In this document: positions 32,456-34,334 of the stretch, one piece after another
How positions within the stretch are numbered: the stretch's first letter is position 1
How the letters are laid out: each line of letters starts with the position of its first letter
DNA from: Magnetococcales bacterium
Lineage (GTDB): Bacteria; Pseudomonadota; Magnetococcia; Magnetococcales; JADGCH01
Direction of reading: 5' to 3'
Assembly: GCA_015229115.1 (NCBI GenBank)
Contig: JADGCH010000025.1
Location: 1 to 34,334 of the forward strand
Length of the DNA stretch: 34,334 nucleotides
Notes under the pieces: model-generated
The model's input: the letters and a program-made list of their open reading frames with translations, nothing else
Databases searched by the model: none
What the model was told of the DNA's origin: nothing
Made by a program: the position numbers and the translations under genes

Positions 32456-33472
32456 ATGAATAGCGATCAGCTGCTGCAATCAGCTATGGCCAACTATCAT
32501 GCTGGTCGAATAGAAGCCGCGTCAAGCCAATGCACCGAGCTGCTCAATGCCAGCTTTACCAATGGCGCGGCGTGGTATCTCAGGGGGTTGCTTCATCACC
32601 ACAAAGGCAATGTACTGGAAGCAGCCATTGACCTTCGTCGTGCCTTATCTCTAATACCAGATCATGCCGATGCCTGGAAGCTCCTCGACAACATCAGTGG
32701 TAATGCTTCCATAGAGCTTGGCAAAATCGGCCAAATTCTTGTCACCGGGGTGCATGCCTGGTGTGACCGGTGGACCGACGGAACCATCCAAAGCGGCCCC
32801 TTTCGTGGCATTGAGCGATACAATAACAGCTTTGTCGAAGGTGTTCCCAGCTATGACAGCATTGGCAAACTGTTTGGCTGGTATGAAGCTGAACTGCACC
32901 CGTGGGTTGAACAGGCTAGCCATGTCCCTTATACCAGGGTGATCAACATTGGCTGCGCTGATGGCTATTATGCGTTTGGCCTAGCCCATCTGATTCCAAC
33001 CGCCCAGGTTTACGCCTTTGATTATGATGAAAAAGCGCAGGTTGTCTGCAAACAGATTGCCGTTCGTAGCGGACTATCCCACCGTGTTCACATTGATGGT
33101 CTCTGTACCATCGAACACTTGCGACAACTAGCCGTAAGCGGAGCGGGAGAACGCACCCTGATTTTTATCGATTGCGAGGGGTGCGAAAAAGAGCTCCTCA
33201 ATCCGCAGATTGTCGGGGCTCTCGCCGGTTGTGATATCATCGTTGAGTGCCATGACTTCTTCGATCCGCAGATTACTCCGACGTTACTATCGCGTTTCTC
33301 AGCCAGCCACCATATTGACAAGGTCGATCAGGGTGGCCGTAACCCCAACGCCTTTCAGGATATGCGCTACTTTCCTGAAATGACCCGCTGGTTGATGGTG
33401 TGTGAAAACCGGCCAGTCGGACTGATACACTGGATGCGGTTGCAATCGCTGCAACACCAGCAACGATCCTGA
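32456..33472 (+). CDS. TPR-linked FkbM-like methyltransferase, second paralogue
   Basis: A 338-residue paralogue of the preceding gene. The TPR part is diverged (AMANYHAGRIEAASSQCTEL, then AWYLRGLLHHHKGNVLEAA), while the linker (QSGPFRGIERY, GWYEAELHPWV) and methyltransferase core (VINIGCADGYYAFGLA, VYAFDYDEKAQ, FIDCEGCEKELLNP, DIIVECHDF) are strongly conserved, as is the end HWMRLQSLQ. The strongest identity is in the catalytic half, so the two proteins probably share chemistry but differ in the partner bound by the TPR. The stop is one base before the BioF-like start, indicating co-translation of all three genes. Confidence 0.75.
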   Translation: MNSDQLLQSAMANYHAGRIEAASSQCTELLNASFTNGAAWYLRGLLHHHKGNVLEAAIDLRRALSLIPDHADAWKLLDNISGNASIELGKIGQILVTGVHAWCDRWTDGTIQSGPFRGIERYNNSFVEGVPSYDSIGKLFGWYEAELHPWVEQASHVPYTRVINIGCADGYYAFGLAHLIPTAQVYAFDYDEKAQVVCKQIAVRSGLSHRVHIDGLCTIEHLRQLAVSGAGERTLIFIDCEGCEKELLNPQIVGALAGCDIIVECHDFFDPQITPTLLSRFSASHHIDKVDQGGRNPNAFQDMRYFPEMTRWLMVCENRPVGLIHWMRLQSLQHQQRS

Positions 33473-33473
33473 C

Positions 33474-34334
33474 ATGCCCGATGCGGTCCACCATTATGCC
33501 CTGGCGGTTGAGACGCGTCGTCATACCGATCGGTGGCGCAGCCTGCCGGTGGCCGTCCCCGACGGCAAGATTCATGAACAACGACTGATTGACTTCACCT
33601 CAAACGATTACCTCAATCTGTGTCACCATCCACTTCTGACCGCAAGGGGTTGTGAGTGGAACCAGAGGTGGGGCAACGGCAGCGGCGCCTCGCGGCTGCT
33701 ATCCGGTCATTTGGCCCTTCATGAGCAGGTTGAAGAGAAGCTGGCCCACAGTAAACGAACCGAATCGGCCCTGCTGTTCAGTTCCGGTTTTCAGGCTAAC
33801 AGCACTGTATTATCGGCATTACTGGACCGCCAGATTCTGGGAACAACGCCCCTGGTGTTTGCCGATCGGCTCAATCACGCCAGCATGCACCACGGCCTCC
33901 ATGCCGCCGGCGTTCGTCAGATCCGCTACCGCCACCGGGACATGAATCATCTGGAAACCCTGTTGCAGCGGCGCGTCAACGATCCGGCACCACGATTCAT
34001 CCTGTCAGAAACTGTTTTTAGCATGGATGGTGATCAGGCCGACATCGCTGCCCTGATCGAGCTGAAACAGCGTTATCACGCCTTTCTCTATCTGGACGAA
34101 GCCCATGCGACCGGCCTGTTTGGACCGGATGGTTTTGGCTTGGCCAGCTGTTATCCAGGCCAGGTTGACCTGATCATGGCCACTTGCGGCAAGGCTCTTG
34201 GTAGCTTTGGCGCCTGGGTCGCCTGCAGCAGGATGTTGAAAGATTACCTCATCAACTACTGCCCCGGTTTCATCTATACCACCGCCCTGCCACCGGCCGT
34301 TCTGGGAGCCATTGATGCGGCCATTGAACTGATA
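33474..34334 (+). CDS. bioF: BioF-type alpha-oxoamine synthase (3' truncated)
   Basis: The frame runs from ATG 33474 to the window edge without a stop, giving 287 residues of an expected 380-390. It is PLP-dependent: LIDFTSNDYLNLCHHP, GNGSGASRLLSGHLALHEQ, ALLFSSGFQANSTVL, FADRLNHASMHHGL, SETVFSMDGDQADI, YLDEAHATGLFGPDGFG and the PLP-lysine motif TCGKALGSFGAW. These fit 8-amino-7-oxononanoate synthase, which joins pimeloyl-ACP (or CoA) and L-alanine in biotin synthesis. Relatives such as KBL, CqsA and serine palmitoyltransferase share most motifs, so BioF is likely but not certain; the gene downstream would decide. It begins one base after the second TPR-methyltransferase. Confidence 0.85.
   Translation, partial: MPDAVHHYALAVETRRHTDRWRSLPVAVPDGKIHEQRLIDFTSNDYLNLCHHPLLTARGCEWNQRWGNGSGASRLLSGHLALHEQVEEKLAHSKRTESALLFSSGFQANSTVLSALLDRQILGTTPLVFADRLNHASMHHGLHAAGVRQIRYRHRDMNHLETLLQRRVNDPAPRFILSETVFSMDGDQADIAALIELKQRYHAFLYLDEAHATGLFGPDGFGLASCYPGQVDLIMATCGKALGSFGAWVACSRMLKDYLINYCPGFIYTTALPPAVLGAIDAAIELI

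Noticed and set aside
31449-33472. BioC (malonyl-ACP methyltransferase), because bioF follows.
   Set aside because: The methyltransferase core is FkbM-like with IDCEGCEK and a TPR front end; BioC is a single-domain protein of a different methyltransferase type.

Overview
The window is a gene-dense stretch of bacterial chromosome with short intergenic gaps, many 1-14 bp gene overlaps and no RNA genes that I could see. The gene set (HslVU, ClpXP adaptor SspB, Bpt-type aminoacyl-protein transferase, YejA/YejB, PpiD, LhgO, succinylase-branch lysine/DAP genes, CtpA plus a divergent polysaccharide deacetylase) indicates a Gram-negative proteobacterium. HslV with a short propeptide before its TTI active site, and an SspB with a long disordered tail, suggest an alphaproteobacterial or deep-branching (for example Magnetococcia-like) lineage. 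That placement is inference only.

Layout. (1) 1-3181, plus strand: a 5'-truncated SMC/ABC-like ATPase of the TrlF type followed by an AlbA_2/Schlafen-like plus HATPase protein. This is a candidate two-gene defence or nucleic-acid-responsive module. (2) 3185-6363, minus strand: a c-di-GMP operon (PAS-GGDEF-EAL protein, a stand-alone WGR-domain protein, a glyoxalase II-like hydrolase). Its head carries a direct tandem duplication of 446 bp. The extra copy is a truncated PAS-only reading frame and sits between the only good promoter and the intact gene. (3) 6382-9621, plus: glycosyltransferase, AAC(3)-type N-acyltransferase and a stand-alone amino-acid adenylation enzyme, probably for decorating a surface glycan. 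(4) 9736-14286, plus: DUF4124-lytic transglycosylase, a receiver-metallo-beta-lactamase fusion, CtpA protease and divergent polysaccharide deacetylase, all but the receiver fusion directed at the cell envelope. (5) 14290-17618: Bpt, HslV, HslU and SspB, a cluster of regulated proteolysis genes.

(6) 16989-25350, minus: a tightly coupled seven-gene run, in transcription order ppiD, yejA, yejB, lhgO, an exported protein of unknown function, a PolB-like 3'-5' exonuclease and sspB. The usual yejE and yejF are absent. (7) 25384-26051, minus: a VapBC-type toxin-antitoxin pair. (8) 26152-31390, minus: an M14 murein-peptide amidase-like enzyme, dapC, dapD, dapE and hisC, connecting meso-DAP synthesis with possible murein peptide turnover. 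(9) 31449-34334, plus: two tandem paralogous TPR-methyltransferases, then a BioF-type alpha-oxoamine synthase cut by the window end.

The most unusual structure is the 446-bp duplication, which has apparently displaced a c-di-GMP phosphodiesterase gene from its promoter and could collapse back by recombination. The TrlF/AlbA_2 pair and the twin TPR-methyltransferase operon are the best candidates for undescribed systems.
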